From the NCBI GenBank assembly GCA_903905335.1, contig CAIVGC010000073.1, positions 1 through 33,002 on the forward strand: 33,002 nucleotides of DNA, in the 5' to 3' direction. The notes beneath the pieces are model-generated. The model was not told the origin of the DNA. It ran no database searches and saw only the letters and a list, made by a program, of their open reading frames with translations. This document shows positions 15,814 to 26,005 of this stretch, piece after piece. The first letter of the stretch is position 1. Every line of letters starts with the position of its first letter. Origin of the DNA: an uncultured Methylococcaceae bacterium. GTDB lineage: Bacteria > Pseudomonadota > Gammaproteobacteria > Methylococcales > Methylomonadaceae. The translations under genes and the position numbers were made by a program.

Positions 15814-16461
15814 TTATAGATCAGTAGTGCTTGCTCTGTTGGCTAATACTTTATCAATGAGGCCATAGCTTACGGCATCATTAGCATTCATAAAGTTATC
15901 TCTATCGGTATCTTGTTGCACTTTTTCTAGTGGTTGGCCGGTGTGGTGAGACATGATGTTATTAAGTTTGTCTCTAATAGACAAAATTTCTTTGGCATGT
16001 ATGTCAAAATCAGACGCTTGACCTTGAAAGCCACCTAAAGGCTGATGGATCATCATTCTTGAGTTAGGTAGGCAAAAACGTTTATCTTTGGCGCCGCCGG
16101 TTAATAATAATGCACCCATGCTTGCCGCTTGACCGATACAGAGCGTACTAACATCAGGTTTAATAAACTGCATGGTGTCATAAATAGACATGCCAGCAGT
16201 TACCGAGCCACCAGGAGAGTTAATATATAGATGAATGTCTTTATCTGGGTTTTCAGATTCTAAAAAAAGCAACTGAGCTACCACTAAGTTAGCCATGTAG
16301 TCTTCTACTTGGCCCACTAAGAAAATAACACGTTCTTTTAAGAGTCTGGAGTAGATGTCGTAAGAGCGTTCGCCTCTTGCGGTTTGCTCGATAACCATGG
16401 GGACTAATCCCCCAGCTGCTTCCAGTGCTCTAGCTTGATTTATTACATGTTGATTATACAT
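15814..16461 (-). CDS. clpP: ATP-dependent Clp protease proteolytic subunit ClpP
   Basis: ClpP is the serine peptidase core of ClpXP. The 215-residue product carries the catalytic triad Ser114 (GQAASMGA), His139 (MIHQPLGG) and Asp188 (TDRDNF), and the INSPGG oxyanion loop near 80. It begins nine bases after the stop of tig with AAGGA before the ATG, so the two are probably cotranscribed. The short N-terminal segment before the mature body may be a propeptide. Confidence 0.98.
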   Translation of the reverse strand: MYNQHVINQARALEAAGGLVPMVIEQTARGERSYDIYSRLLKERVIFLVGQVEDYMANLVVAQLLFLESENPDKDIHLYINSPGGSVTAGMSIYDTMQFIKPDVSTLCIGQAASMGALLLTGGAKDKRFCLPNSRMMIHQPLGGFQGQASDFDIHAKEILSIRDKLNNIMSHHTGQPLEKVQQDTDRDNFMNANDAVSYGLIDKVLANRASTTDL

Positions 16462-16470
16462 TGCTAATCC

Positions 16471-17766
16471 TTAGTGCTGGTCCATGACATCGCTGAATTT
16501 GACAGTTTCATCAGTTACTTTGGCTTGTGTTACTAGCCATTCAATAACTTGATCTTCTAAAACCATTTGGCGCACATCGTCCAGTCGTTTTTCATCAGAG
16601 TAATACCATTTAACAACATCGCCTGGACGCTCGTAGCTTTTTGCCATATTTTCGATAGTTGCAAGCACTTTATCATTGTCGATTTCAATACTGTTTTTTT
16701 GAACAACTTCACTTAATATTAAGCCTAAAGCTACGCGACGTTTGGCCTGTTCTTCAAAAGCATCTCTAGGGATGTTAAGTTCTTCAAGGCTAGTTTTTTG
16801 TTTTTTAGCTTTTTCGATATAGGGTTTAAGAAGGTTTTCGACTTCGGTATCGATGAGCGTATTAGGTGTAGTTATCTGAATTTTTTCATATAGCTCATTC
16901 ATGACTGCAATCTTCAGTTTACCGCGCAGTGCTTGTTCGAGCTCTCTTTCCATATTGTTTTTGATGTCGGCACGAAATGATTCAAGTGTGCCGCCAGATA
17001 TACCATAGGCTGCAATGAATTCTTCGTCGATAGTTGGTAATATGGGCTCTTCGACTGAAATTACATCTACGTCAAACTCAGCAATTTTTCCAGCGAGTTT
17101 TTCATGGTTGTAGTCTTCAGGAAAAGTGATGGAGAATACTTTATTATCGTCGGCTGTAAGGCCAATAAGATTTTCTTCAAATCCAGGGATCATTTTCTTT
17201 TCGCCGCAAATGACTTTAAAGTCTTCTATACGGCCATCAGTGAAGTTTTCGCCGTCTGCTATACCGGTAAAGCCAATAGTTACGCGATCAAGTGTTTGTG
17301 CGGAGCGCTCAACAATTAACCAGTCTTGTTTTTGAGCTCTTAGTTTTTCAATCATGACATCAACGTCACTGTCAGCGACGCTGGCTTGTGGGCGCACGAC
17401 TTTAAGATCTGAAACACCGGCTAATGATATTTCAGGATAAACTTCAAATACAGCGGTGTATTTGAAGCCATCAGCTTGGTTTATTTCTTCAATAAGCGGA
17501 CGTCCAACAGGATTTATGTTCTGGTCTTCTAGGGCTTTATAAAAGGTGCTGTTTATAAGGTCGCCGGAAATTTCGTTGCGAACTTGCTCGCCATACATTT
17601 TTTTAACAACCTGCGCAGGAACCTTGCCGGGGCGAAATCCATCGATTTTGACTTCGCGGGCTAATGATTTTAAACGCTGAGCTATTTTTTCCTGAACCAA
17701 AGCTTCAGGCACATTTACAGTCATTTTTCGGCTTAATTCTGATGTCATTTCGACAGAAACTTGCAT
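16471..17766 (-). CDS. tig: Trigger factor (ribosome-bound chaperone/PPIase)
   Basis: Trigger factor binds nascent chains at the ribosome exit tunnel. The 431-residue product has the N-terminal ribosome-binding signature GFRPGKVP (about 43-50), a central FKBP-type peptidyl-prolyl isomerase domain (about 150-245), and a helical C-terminal chaperone arm. Length is normal. It heads the tig-clpP-clpX cluster and lies just downstream of tRNA-Leu on the same strand, the arrangement seen in other gammaproteobacteria. Confidence 0.97.
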   Translation of the reverse strand: MQVSVEMTSELSRKMTVNVPEALVQEKIAQRLKSLAREVKIDGFRPGKVPAQVVKKMYGEQVRNEISGDLINSTFYKALEDQNINPVGRPLIEEINQADGFKYTAVFEVYPEISLAGVSDLKVVRPQASVADSDVDVMIEKLRAQKQDWLIVERSAQTLDRVTIGFTGIADGENFTDGRIEDFKVICGEKKMIPGFEENLIGLTADDNKVFSITFPEDYNHEKLAGKIAEFDVDVISVEEPILPTIDEEFIAAYGISGGTLESFRADIKNNMERELEQALRGKLKIAVMNELYEKIQITTPNTLIDTEVENLLKPYIEKAKKQKTSLEELNIPRDAFEEQAKRRVALGLILSEVVQKNSIEIDNDKVLATIENMAKSYERPGDVVKWYYSDEKRLDDVRQMVLEDQVIEWLVTQAKVTDETVKFSDVMDQH

Positions 17767-17870
17767 TCCTATACCTCGTGTTTGTATGTAGAAGATTTTT
17801 TATGAGTGCCGTTGATGGCTTGATAAAACTGAAAGCAGAACGATGATTCGTAAAGCTTTGTAGAATAGGG

Positions 17871-17955
17871 TGGTGCGAATGGAGAGACTCGAACTCTCAC
17901 AGGATAACCTACTGGAACCTAAATCCAGCGCGTCTACCAGTTCCGCCACATTCGC
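17871..17955 (-). tRNA. tRNA-Leu (anticodon UAG)
   Basis: On the minus strand the acceptor arms GCGAATG and CATTCGC pair, followed by encoded ACCA. The anticodon loop TTTAGGT between CTGGA and TCCAG gives UAG, reading CUN leucine codons. A long variable arm, typical of tRNA-Leu, and the T arm with GTTCGAGTC are present. The total is 85 bases including CCA. It lies upstream of tig on the same strand. Confidence 0.97.
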
Positions 17956-17973
17956 ATTTTGTATGAACGTACT

Positions 17974-18002
17974 ATTATAAAGATCAATGCTCAATTTAAC
18001 AA
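17974..18002 (-). promoter_or_regulatory. Probable sigma70 promoter for tRNA-Leu (and tig cluster)
   Basis: On the minus strand TTGTTA (18002-17997) and TATAAT (17979-17974) are separated by 17 bases. The -10 box is a perfect match and lies 18 bases before the tRNA. Transcription may run on into tig. Confidence 0.7.
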
Positions 18003-18134
18003 GTTATAAATTATATTTTTCTTTTTTTGCCTGATTAAGAATGAATTGATGCCTAGCATCTGGCAAGGTTTTGTCGTAAAGTTTTACATTATGAGCTAGC
18101 AGACTTCATTATTTATCCTTTTTATAATAATTTT

Positions 18135-18848
18135 ATGATTAAAAATAACATTTCTAACCGTATAGTGGTTCTCGATACTGAAACAACGGGACTTAGTACA
18201 CGAGAGGGGCACAGAATTATTGAAATTGGCTGTGTTGAATTAATCAATCGTCGCTTAACAGGGAAGCGGTTTCATGCCTATATTAATCCAGAAAGGAAAA
18301 TAGATGATGGCGCTATTGCGGTACATGGAATAAGTAATGAGTTTTTAGATGATAAGCCGCTTTTTAAGCAAGTCTCAATTGAATTTATAGCATTCATAGA
18401 AAATGCAGAGCTAGTCATTCACAATGCGCCATTTGATGTTGGTTTTATCAATAATGAATTTTCACTTTTAGGAAATAACACCAAAACAATTGCTGATTTC
18501 TGTTTGGTTTTTGACACGCTGGTTTATGCTCGAAAAAAACATCCTGGACAGCGTAATAGCTTAGATGCTCTTTGTAAGCGTTATGGTATTGATAATAGTC
18601 ATCGAGAGCTACATGGTGCCTTACTTGATGCGGAAATTTTAGCAGAAGTATTTTTGCTAATGACGGGTGGGCAATCTTCATTGATAGATGATGAGCCTGC
18701 TAAGGTGGAGTTAATTGTCGCCAATTCAAATACGCCCAGAACGGCAATAACTCGTCCAGCACTGAGTATAGTGCGCTGTAATGAAGAGGAATTATCAGCA
18801 CATCAATTAAGCTTGAGTGCTATTGAAAACTGCTTGTGGCAGCTATAG
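18135..18848 (+). CDS. dnaQ: DNA polymerase III epsilon subunit (3'-5' proofreading exonuclease)
   Basis: DnaQ removes mismatched bases during replication as part of the polymerase III core. The 237-residue product has Exo I DTETTG at 14-19, Exo II HNAPFDVGFI at 96-105, and Exo III with His160 and Asp165 (HGALLDAE), a DEDDh exonuclease set that is complete. Length is normal. The C-terminal tail would bind the alpha subunit. No ribosome binding site is visible before the ATG. It is divergent from the tRNA-Leu cluster; rnhA, a frequent neighbour, is not here. Confidence 0.95.
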   Translation: MIKNNISNRIVVLDTETTGLSTREGHRIIEIGCVELINRRLTGKRFHAYINPERKIDDGAIAVHGISNEFLDDKPLFKQVSIEFIAFIENAELVIHNAPFDVGFINNEFSLLGNNTKTIADFCLVFDTLVYARKKHPGQRNSLDALCKRYGIDNSHRELHGALLDAEILAEVFLLMTGGQSSLIDDEPAKVELIVANSNTPRTAITRPALSIVRCNEEELSAHQLSLSAIENCLWQL

Positions 18849-18918
18849 GTGTCTAGGGTGGTAGCGTTTTTCTGCTCACCGTTTATATTGTCCAACGACT
18901 ATTGCTTTGAAACGCCGC

Positions 18919-18941
18919 AGGGACAGTTGCGACCTGTCCCT
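18919..18941. repeat. Hairpin downstream of dnaQ
   Basis: AGGGACAG pairs with CTGTCCCT around a seven-base loop, 70 bases after dnaQ. There is no T run. The GGGACAG phrase also occurs in the direct repeats at 1928 and 3231. Confidence 0.55.
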
Positions 18942-18990
18942 ACATGCCTAGGTTATTAAGTTACCATCCCTTAAAGCTTAAAGCGAAAGA

Positions 18991-19028
18991 CATAAAAAAG
19001 CCCCGATTGCTTGAAGGCAATCGGGGCT
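18991..19028 (-). terminator. Intrinsic terminator of groESL
   Basis: AGCCCCGATTGC pairs with GCAATCGGGGCT around a six-base loop. On the minus strand the stem is followed by six Ts. It lies 50 bases beyond the groEL stop. Confidence 0.9.
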
Positions 19029-19077
19029 CTAATTTTTAAAGCTAAGTGTCTAAAGCCGAAGCTTTAAGGCAGCAAGA

Positions 19078-20739
<1,662 letters not shown>

Positions 20740-20778
20740 TTAGTAGTTTGTGTGATTATGAGGTAAGTAGCTTTAGGC

Positions 20779-21066
20779 TTAACCTAAGATGCCCATGATA
20801 TCTTCTTCACGCATAACGATGAGGTCTTCACCGTCAACTTTTACTTCGTTACCAGAGTATTTGCCAAATAATACTTTATCGCCGACTTTAACTTCTAAAG
20901 CGCGCACAGTACCATTGTCTAATGCTTTTCCAGAACCTACCGCTAAGATAATGCCTTGGCTAGGTTTTTCAGCAGCAGAGCCAGGAAGGACGATGCCGCC
21001 TGCTGTAGTTGTTTCTTCTTCAACGCGTTTTACTATCACTCTGTCGTGCAATGGACGTATATTCAT
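20779..21066 (-). CDS. groES: Co-chaperonin GroES (10 kDa)
   Basis: GroES is the heptameric lid of the GroEL chamber. The 95-residue product begins [14 protein letters not shown], has the mobile loop [16 protein letters not shown] (about 16-31), and ends in the conserved EEDIMGIL. An AGGAG lies seven bases before the ATG. It is the first gene of the operon and is preceded by a CIRCE operator and a sigma70-type promoter. Confidence 0.99.
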   Translation of the reverse strand: MNIRPLHDRVIVKRVEEETTTAGGIVLPGSAAEKPSQGIILAVGSGKALDNGTVRALEVKVGDKVLFGKYSGNEVKVDGEDLIVMREEDIMGILG

Positions 21067-21103
21067 CTATATCTCCTAACATTAAAATAAAGGTTTTCGG
21101 TTA

Positions 21104-21130
21104 TTAGCACTCGCTAGTAATGAGTGCTAA
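21104..21130. promoter_or_regulatory. CIRCE operator (HrcA binding site)
   Basis: A perfect inverted repeat, TTAGCACTC, nine bases, GAGTGCTAA, identical to the CIRCE consensus. It lies 38 bases upstream of groES and abuts the -10 box, so binding of the HrcA repressor would block transcription until heat shock. hrcA itself is not in the window. Confidence 0.95.
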
Positions 21131-21157
21131 TAATAATCAGGTTTTGCAGTCTGTCAA
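21130..21157 (-). promoter_or_regulatory. groES: Sigma70-type promoter of groESL
   Basis: On the minus strand a perfect TTGACA (21157-21152) is followed after 16 bases by TATTAT (21135-21130). The -10 box touches the CIRCE repeat, the classical arrangement for HrcA control. No clear sigma32 promoter was seen. Confidence 0.8.
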
Positions 21158-21202
21158 GTTATTTGGCATCATTGACCTCCACCCTATAACAATAATTAAG
21201 CT

Positions 21203-21952
21203 ATGAATGACACTCAACTACTACGCTACAGCCGTCAAATCATGCTGCCTCAATGTGATATTGAAGGTCAGCAAAAAATTCTTGCCGCAAAAGTATTAAT
21301 CATCGGTGCTGGGGGATTAGGGTCTCCAGCAGCGATGTATTTAGCGGCAGCAGGCATCGGCAGTATTGTTATTTACGATGATGATGTGGTCGAACTATCT
21401 AATTTACAACGGCAGATCGCTCATCACACACCCGATATAGGGATGGATAAAGTAATTTCAACCCGCGAAACGCTTAATAAATTAAATCCTGATGTACAAG
21501 TAAAAGCGATTAAGCAACGCTTAGCAGGGGAGCGGCTTGATATCGAAGTCATTAATGCTGATGTAGTGCTAGATTGTAGTGATAATTTTTTAACACGTTT
21601 TGCCATCAATAAGGCTTGCGTTAAGCATCAAACAGCTCTGGTTTCTGGCGCTGCAATACGCTTTGAAGGACAGGTTTCAGTGTTTACGCCCGGTAAAGAT
21701 AACAGTCCTTGTTATAACTGTTTGTATAGCAGTGATGGCGAAGAATTACAAAACTGCGCAACTAATGGTGTTATTGCGCCCATTACAGGAATAGTAGGTA
21801 GTATTCAGGCCTTAGAAGCAATAAAGTTAATCATGGCTATTGGTAAGTCATTAACTGGGCGTTTATTGTTACTAGATGGGCTGACTATGGAGTGGAATAC
21901 TATGAAGCTAGCAAAAAACCTAAAATGCCCTACTTGTGGAACTGCTGCATAA
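21203..21952 (+). CDS. moeB: MoeB/ThiF-family adenylyltransferase
   Basis: An E1-like enzyme that activates the C-terminus of a small sulfur carrier (MoaD for molybdopterin, or ThiS for thiamine) by adenylation. The 249-residue product has the nucleotide loop GAGGLGSPAA at 35-44, the following Asp of the IYDDD segment, RQ in the LSNLQRQIAHH motif, and four zinc cysteines (Cys170, Cys173, Cys242, Cys245). There is no C-terminal rhodanese domain. MoeB is the best name by length and order; ThiF cannot be excluded, since neither moaD nor thiS is adjacent. It is divergent from groES. Confidence 0.85.
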   Translation: MNDTQLLRYSRQIMLPQCDIEGQQKILAAKVLIIGAGGLGSPAAMYLAAAGIGSIVIYDDDVVELSNLQRQIAHHTPDIGMDKVISTRETLNKLNPDVQVKAIKQRLAGERLDIEVINADVVLDCSDNFLTRFAINKACVKHQTALVSGAAIRFEGQVSVFTPGKDNSPCYNCLYSSDGEELQNCATNGVIAPITGIVGSIQALEAIKLIMAIGKSLTGRLLLLDGLTMEWNTMKLAKNLKCPTCGTAA

Positions 21953-22042
21953 GCAGTCATTCTGAGGAGAAAACAAAAAATGAGGTCGCTATTTGTAAAC
22001 GATGTTGGTCGGGGTTTGTAACCCAGTACCGAGTGAAGTAAC

Positions 22043-22242
22043 TCGTTTTACTCTCGTTTGCTGGGACTAGATCCGCAGATTTTGTTGCGATTAGCCCGAA
22101 GAGGCGCGGCATGGATGCCGCGCGTCGGTAGGAAGCCCTCTCTACCGACCCCTGACAAAATTTAGGATCGCAGGAGAAAACGGCAATCGAGTCGCCATCG
22201 GGTGCGATAACGCGATACAATAATTGTCGCGATAGCGATCTC
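22043..22242 (-). repeat. Structured dispersed repeat, copy 1 (inverted relative to copy 2)
   Basis: Read on the minus strand it aligns with 26006-26253 on the plus strand: GAGATCGCTATCGCGAC at one end, GCAAACGAGAG at the other. Two hairpins are kept in both copies: GCGCGGCAT/ATGCCGCGC (22104-22123) and TCGGTAG/CTACCGA (22125-22148). The reading frame is not kept between the copies, so the open frame here (21957-22244) is not a gene. It abuts the stop of the small membrane protein gene. Confidence 0.85.
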
Positions 22243-22247
22243 AAAGT

Positions 22248-22454
22248 TTAGCTTTTACTGAATAGACTCTTGATAAAATGAATAGCTGTTTCGGCTAAAT
22301 CATTAACAAACGAATGACTATCGCCATGCGGTTCAATTTCTCCAAAGGGTTCGCCATTTTTCTTGGTGTATTTATAAATAAAATAACCTAGCGGTGCAAA
22401 CGCTGCACTAGCTATGAGTAACATAATAATAAAAAGCTCAGTAACATCAGCCAT
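22248..22454 (-). CDS. Small single-pass membrane protein
   Basis: A 68-residue protein with one membrane helix (about residues 6-25) and a cytoplasmic tail containing acidic and basic patches (KKNGEPFGEIEPHGD). A strong GAGGAGG lies before the ATG at 22454, which supports a real gene. No family is recognised. It is divergent from pqqA with about 190 bases between, so the two promoters share this space; no functional link to PQQ can be claimed. Confidence 0.65.
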   Translation of the reverse strand: MADVTELFIIMLLIASAAFAPLGYFIYKYTKKNGEPFGEIEPHGDSHSFVNDLAETAIHFIKSLFSKS

Positions 22455-22554
22455 AAGTCCTCCTCATCGTTGTATAGTCTTATAATTTTCAGGTGTATTC
22501 GGATAATACTCTTTTATTAAAATAAAAAACACCCCTGATTGAGTCATGTCTGTG

Positions 22555-22583
22555 TTGCGTAAAAAAATAGTTCATCGTATACT
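22555..22583 (+). promoter_or_regulatory. pqqA: Probable sigma70 promoter of pqqA
   Basis: TTGCGT (22555-22560) and TATACT (22578-22583) are separated by exactly 17 bases and lie about 60 bases before pqqA. The expected transcript leader contains a hairpin, CTAGCTT with AAGCTAG (22589-22610), just ahead of the ribosome binding site TGGAGG at 22631. Confidence 0.7.
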
Positions 22584-22642
22584 TTGAACTAGCTTACTTG
22601 ATCAAGCTAGCAACTAATTCTAATAATTACTGGAGGTTCATT

Positions 22643-22717
22643 ATGAAATGGGAAATACCAAGCTATACAGACCTACGTTTTGGTTTTGAAGTAACTATGT
22701 ACATTTACAACCGTTAA
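22643..22717 (+). CDS. pqqA: PQQ precursor peptide PqqA
   Basis: A 24-residue ribosomally made peptide from which pyrroloquinoline quinone is built. It begins MKWEIPSYTDLRFGFEVTMY and holds the invariant Glu16-x3-Tyr20 pair that PqqE crosslinks. TGGAGG lies seven bases before the ATG. The gene has its own promoter and is followed by a hairpin and an intrinsic terminator, so the peptide can be made in excess over the enzymes pqqB and pqqC downstream. Confidence 0.97.
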   Translation: MKWEIPSYTDLRFGFEVTMYIYNR

Positions 22718-22720
22718 TCA

Positions 22721-22742
22721 CTTCAAGCTACAGAGCTTGAAA
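22721..22742 (+). repeat. Hairpin directly after the pqqA stop
   Basis: CTTCAAGCT pairs with AGCTTGAAG around a four-base loop, three bases after the stop codon. Position suggests a stabiliser of the short pqqA mRNA. Confidence 0.7.
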
Positions 22743-22752
22743 GGATTTACAT

Positions 22753-22787
22753 AAAAAAGGGGACCTTTTCGGTTCCCTTTTTTTTGC
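22753..22787 (+). terminator. Intrinsic terminator between pqqA and pqqB
   Basis: AAAAAAGGGGACC pairs with GGTTCCCTTTTTT (one G-U pair) around a five-base loop and is followed by further Ts. Partial read-through would set the ratio of pqqA to pqqB and pqqC message. Confidence 0.85.
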
Positions 22788-22838
22788 CTGAAAAATATTA
22801 TTGCCGTATCATTTAGACATTTTATGTAGGTTTTTACT

Positions 22839-23750
22839 ATGAAAGTTAGAGTTCTTGGTTCAGGTGCTGGTGGCGGATTTCCTCAGTGGAATTGCAACTG
22901 TCATAATTGTCATCGTTTACGCCATAATACTATGAACGGTAAGGCGCGTAGCCAATCCTCTATTGCAGTAAGCACGGACAATAAAAATTGGTTGTTAATT
23001 AATACTTCGCCTGATATTCGTAGCCAACTGGAAGCTTTTCCTGCGATTCAGCCTAAAGAAGGCATACGTGATACCGGTATTAAAGCGATTCTCTTAATCG
23101 ACAGTCAAATTGATCATACCACTGGCATGTTAATGTTAAGAGAAGGTAAGCCTTTGGAGGTTTATTGCACGGATATGGTTAAGCAAGACCTAACTACCGG
23201 CTTTCCTTTATTTACCATGCTAAAAGATTACTGTACCGTTAATCATCATACTGTACCTGTTGATGGCAGTAGTTTTACCATTCCCGCCATCGAAGATTTA
23301 CGTTTTTATACACAGGCCTTAAAAAGTAAGGCGCCGCCTTATTCACCTCATCGCCATGACCCGCATGAAGGCGATAATATTGGTTTGATTATCGAACAGA
23401 TTTCTACCGGCAAAAAAGTTTTCTATTCTCCTGGCTTAGGTGAAATAGAGCCGCATGTAATGACGGCCATGCAAGAAGTCGATTGTTTATTAGTCGATGG
23501 TACGTTTTGGACGGATGATGAAATGTGTACACAAAACATCAGTCATAAAAAGGCGCGTGAGATTGGACATTTACCACAATCTGGCCCTGGTGGCATGATA
23601 GAAGTGCTAAACGGTGTTGCTAAAGCTAGGAAAATATTGATTCATATCAATAATACTAATCCCATTTTAGATGATGATTCTGAGCAGCGTAAAATTCTTG
23701 ATGCTGCTGGCATTGAAGTGGCCTATGACGGCCTAGAAATCGATTTATAA
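22839..23750 (+). CDS. pqqB: PQQ biosynthesis protein PqqB
   Basis: PqqB is a metallo-beta-lactamase-fold hydroxylase that acts on the tyrosine-derived part of the PQQ precursor. The 303-residue product matches family length. Visible marks are [15 protein letters not shown] with zinc cysteines Cys19, Cys21 and Cys24, the DSQIDHTTG segment in place of the usual HxHxDH, and [10 protein letters not shown]. It follows pqqA after a terminator and precedes pqqC by 20 bases. Confidence 0.97.
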   Translation: MKVRVLGSGAGGGFPQWNCNCHNCHRLRHNTMNGKARSQSSIAVSTDNKNWLLINTSPDIRSQLEAFPAIQPKEGIRDTGIKAILLIDSQIDHTTGMLMLREGKPLEVYCTDMVKQDLTTGFPLFTMLKDYCTVNHHTVPVDGSSFTIPAIEDLRFYTQALKSKAPPYSPHRHDPHEGDNIGLIIEQISTGKKVFYSPGLGEIEPHVMTAMQEVDCLLVDGTFWTDDEMCTQNISHKKAREIGHLPQSGPGGMIEVLNGVAKARKILIHINNTNPILDDDSEQRKILDAAGIEVAYDGLEIDL

Positions 23751-23770
23751 ACCCATTACAGTGAGTCACT

Positions 23771-24508
23771 ATGAACAATAACGACCAACAAGCATGGACT
23801 AAGGCAGAATTTGAAGTCGAACTACGTGGCATGGAAAAGTATTATCACATTCATCATCCTTACCACATCTTGATGAATGAAGGAAAACTTACCAAAGCTC
23901 AGTTGCAAGGCTGGGTTGCTAATCGTTTTTATTATCAAGCTTGCATTCCCATTAAGGACGCAAATATCTTAGCCAATTGCCCTGATCGAGAAACCCGCGC
24001 CAAATGGACGCAGCGTATTTTAGATCATGATGGTCATCCCGGCGATGTCGGCGGCATAGAAGCGTGGATACAATTAGGAATTGCAGTGGGTTTAACGAGA
24101 GACGACATTACCTCATTTAAGCATGTGTTGCCCGGTGTACGTTTCGCTGTTGATGCTTACGTTAACTTCGCTCGCAGGGCAGAGTGGCATGAGGCCGCGA
24201 GTTCTTCTTTGACAGAAATGTTTGCACCCAAGATACACCAGCAGCGCCTAGATAATTGGCCGGAACATTATCCATGGGTTGATGTAGAGGGCTACAGCTA
24301 TTTTCGTAAGCGGCTAACTGAAGCGCGACGTGATGTTGAGCATGGGCTTGAAATTACCTTAGATTGGTACAAGACTCGTGCCCAACAAGATCGTATGGTG
24401 CAGATTTTACAATTTAAATTGGATGTATTGTGGTCCATGGCTGATGCCATGTATCTGGCTTACATTAACAACATGCCGCCTTATTTTAATAGTGTGGATG
24501 CCGATTAG
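23771..24508 (+). CDS. pqqC: Pyrroloquinoline-quinone synthase PqqC
   Basis: PqqC catalyses the last step, cofactorless ring closure and oxidation to PQQ. The 245-residue helical protein of the haem-oxygenase-like fold is normal length and contains [22 protein letters not shown] and [13 protein letters not shown], typical active-site segments with His, Tyr, Arg and Lys. It follows pqqB by 20 bases. pqqD and pqqE, which normally come next, are missing; a 145-base gap and a flavoprotein gene follow instead. Confidence 0.96.
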   Translation: MNNNDQQAWTKAEFEVELRGMEKYYHIHHPYHILMNEGKLTKAQLQGWVANRFYYQACIPIKDANILANCPDRETRAKWTQRILDHDGHPGDVGGIEAWIQLGIAVGLTRDDITSFKHVLPGVRFAVDAYVNFARRAEWHEAASSSLTEMFAPKIHQQRLDNWPEHYPWVDVEGYSYFRKRLTEARRDVEHGLEITLDWYKTRAQQDRMVQILQFKLDVLWSMADAMYLAYINNMPPYFNSVDAD

Positions 24509-24653
24509 GATAGTAGTTGTTGCGAATCCTTAATGTTTAAATATGAACTAATTAGTAGATGTAGCAAACTGATGGTATTTCGGTGGTAACCGCGTATTTT
24601 AGACAACTGACCAGTCTAGCATATAGATTGCAATTTTTTTGTGAGTATAGGTC

Positions 24654-25832
24654 ATGTTAAATACCGATGTCGTTATTATCGGCGCGGGCGCATCAGGTTT
24701 GATGTGTGCGCTTGAAGCTGGCAAACGTGGACGACGGGTGTTGGTCATAGATCATGTTAACAAGGCTGGCAAAAAAATTCTTATGTCGGGTGGTGGGCGT
24801 TGTAATTTTACTAATTACACAGTGATGCCTGAACACTTTATTTCTGATAATGCCCATTTTTGTAAATCGGCCTTGAGTCGTTTTAATCAATGGGATTTTT
24901 TGGCCTTAGTTGAACGTCATCATATTAATTTTCATGAGCGTGAACACGGGCAATTATTTTGTAATGACAGCGCTAAAGACATCTTGACGATGTTGCTGGC
25001 TGAATGCGCTGCTGTAAATGTTACGGTACAGCTAGATACGAGCATCAATAGTATAAAAACGTGTGCAGATGGTTTTATGCTTGAAACTAATCAGGGTGTT
25101 TTGATTTGCGCTTCTTTAGTGGTCGCGACGGGCGGCTTGTCGATTCCAAAAATGGGCGCGACACCGTTCGGTTATCAAATAGCTCAGCAATTTGGTATTG
25201 CCGTTGTGCCTACTCGTGCCGGCCTTGTGCCTTTAACTTTACAACCAGAAGATAAGGAAAAGTTTTCTCCGCTGTCTGGCATTGCCGTGCCTTGTACGAT
25301 TAGCAATCATCGCCAATCTTTTACTGAGGCCTTATTGTTTACGCATCGAGGTCTGAGTGGTCCCGTGGCTTTACAGATGTCGTCTTATTGGTTTGCTGGT
25401 GAAGACTTGGAGCTTAATTTTTTACCACAGTTAGATTTAGTGGATACCTTAAAAGAAAAACGTCGCGATAAGGTGAAAAACACCTTAAAGACAGTCTTAG
25501 ATAGTTATTTGCCTAAGCGCTTAATTGCTTGTTTGTTGCCTGAAGAGTTATTAAGTTGCACCTTGCCGGATTTATCTGATCGCCAAATACAGTTAGTCGC
25601 ACAGCAGTTGCAACAGTGGAAGATCAAGCCCAATGCTACGGAAGGTTACCGTACCGCTGAAGTTACTTTGGGTGGGGTAGATTGTGATGCTTTGTCTTCT
25701 AAAACCATGGCCAGCAAACAAGTGCCGGGACTTTATTTTATAGGTGAAGTAGTCGATGTAAGTGGGTGGTTAGGTGGTTATAATTTTCAATGGGCATGGT
25801 CTTCGGCTTGGTGTGCTGGGCAATATGTTTGA
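24654..25832 (+). CDS. HI0933-family flavoprotein (FAD-dependent oxidoreductase)
   Basis: A 392-residue FAD protein of the HI0933/YhiN family. The dinucleotide-binding motif GAGASGLMCALEAG is at 9-22, followed by AGKKILMSGGGRCNFTN (about 40-56), the family's hallmark, and the C-terminal GWLGGYNFQWAWSSA. The reaction is unknown for this family. It occupies the place where pqqD and pqqE would be expected, but is separated from pqqC by 145 bases and is a common stand-alone gene, so a role in PQQ synthesis is not supported. The region 25833-26003 behind it holds an IR (TGCGCTCAT with ATGAGCGCA) and no gene. Confidence 0.9.
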   Translation: MLNTDVVIIGAGASGLMCALEAGKRGRRVLVIDHVNKAGKKILMSGGGRCNFTNYTVMPEHFISDNAHFCKSALSRFNQWDFLALVERHHINFHEREHGQLFCNDSAKDILTMLLAECAAVNVTVQLDTSINSIKTCADGFMLETNQGVLICASLVVATGGLSIPKMGATPFGYQIAQQFGIAVVPTRAGLVPLTLQPEDKEKFSPLSGIAVPCTISNHRQSFTEALLFTHRGLSGPVALQMSSYWFAGEDLELNFLPQLDLVDTLKEKRRDKVKNTLKTVLDSYLPKRLIACLLPEELLSCTLPDLSDRQIQLVAQQLQQWKIKPNATEGYRTAEVTLGGVDCDALSSKTMASKQVPGLYFIGEVVDVSGWLGGYNFQWAWSSAWCAGQYV

Positions 25833-26005
25833 TGGTGTGTTGCCTAGTTTTTTATATTAACTCTCAATGCGCTCATTTCAACTAATTGAAAGTAAACATG
25901 ATTTTATGAGCGCAATTGCAATATTTTTCCCCGCTTTTTGGGGAGTGGAGGGCTGATGTTACGCAGCCATTCAGCGATTTATAAAAAAACTTAGATTCAA
26001 ATAAT

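Noticed and set aside
17800-17994. 64-residue minus-strand open frame
   Set aside because: It runs through tRNA-Leu; its translation contains the familiar tRNA-derived phrase VAELVDALDLGSS.
21957-22244. 95-residue minus-strand frame and its counterpart at 26004-26279
   Set aside because: They share short phrases because the DNA is repeated, but the two copies use shifted frames over the shared GTTATCGCACCCGA segment, so coding is unlikely.
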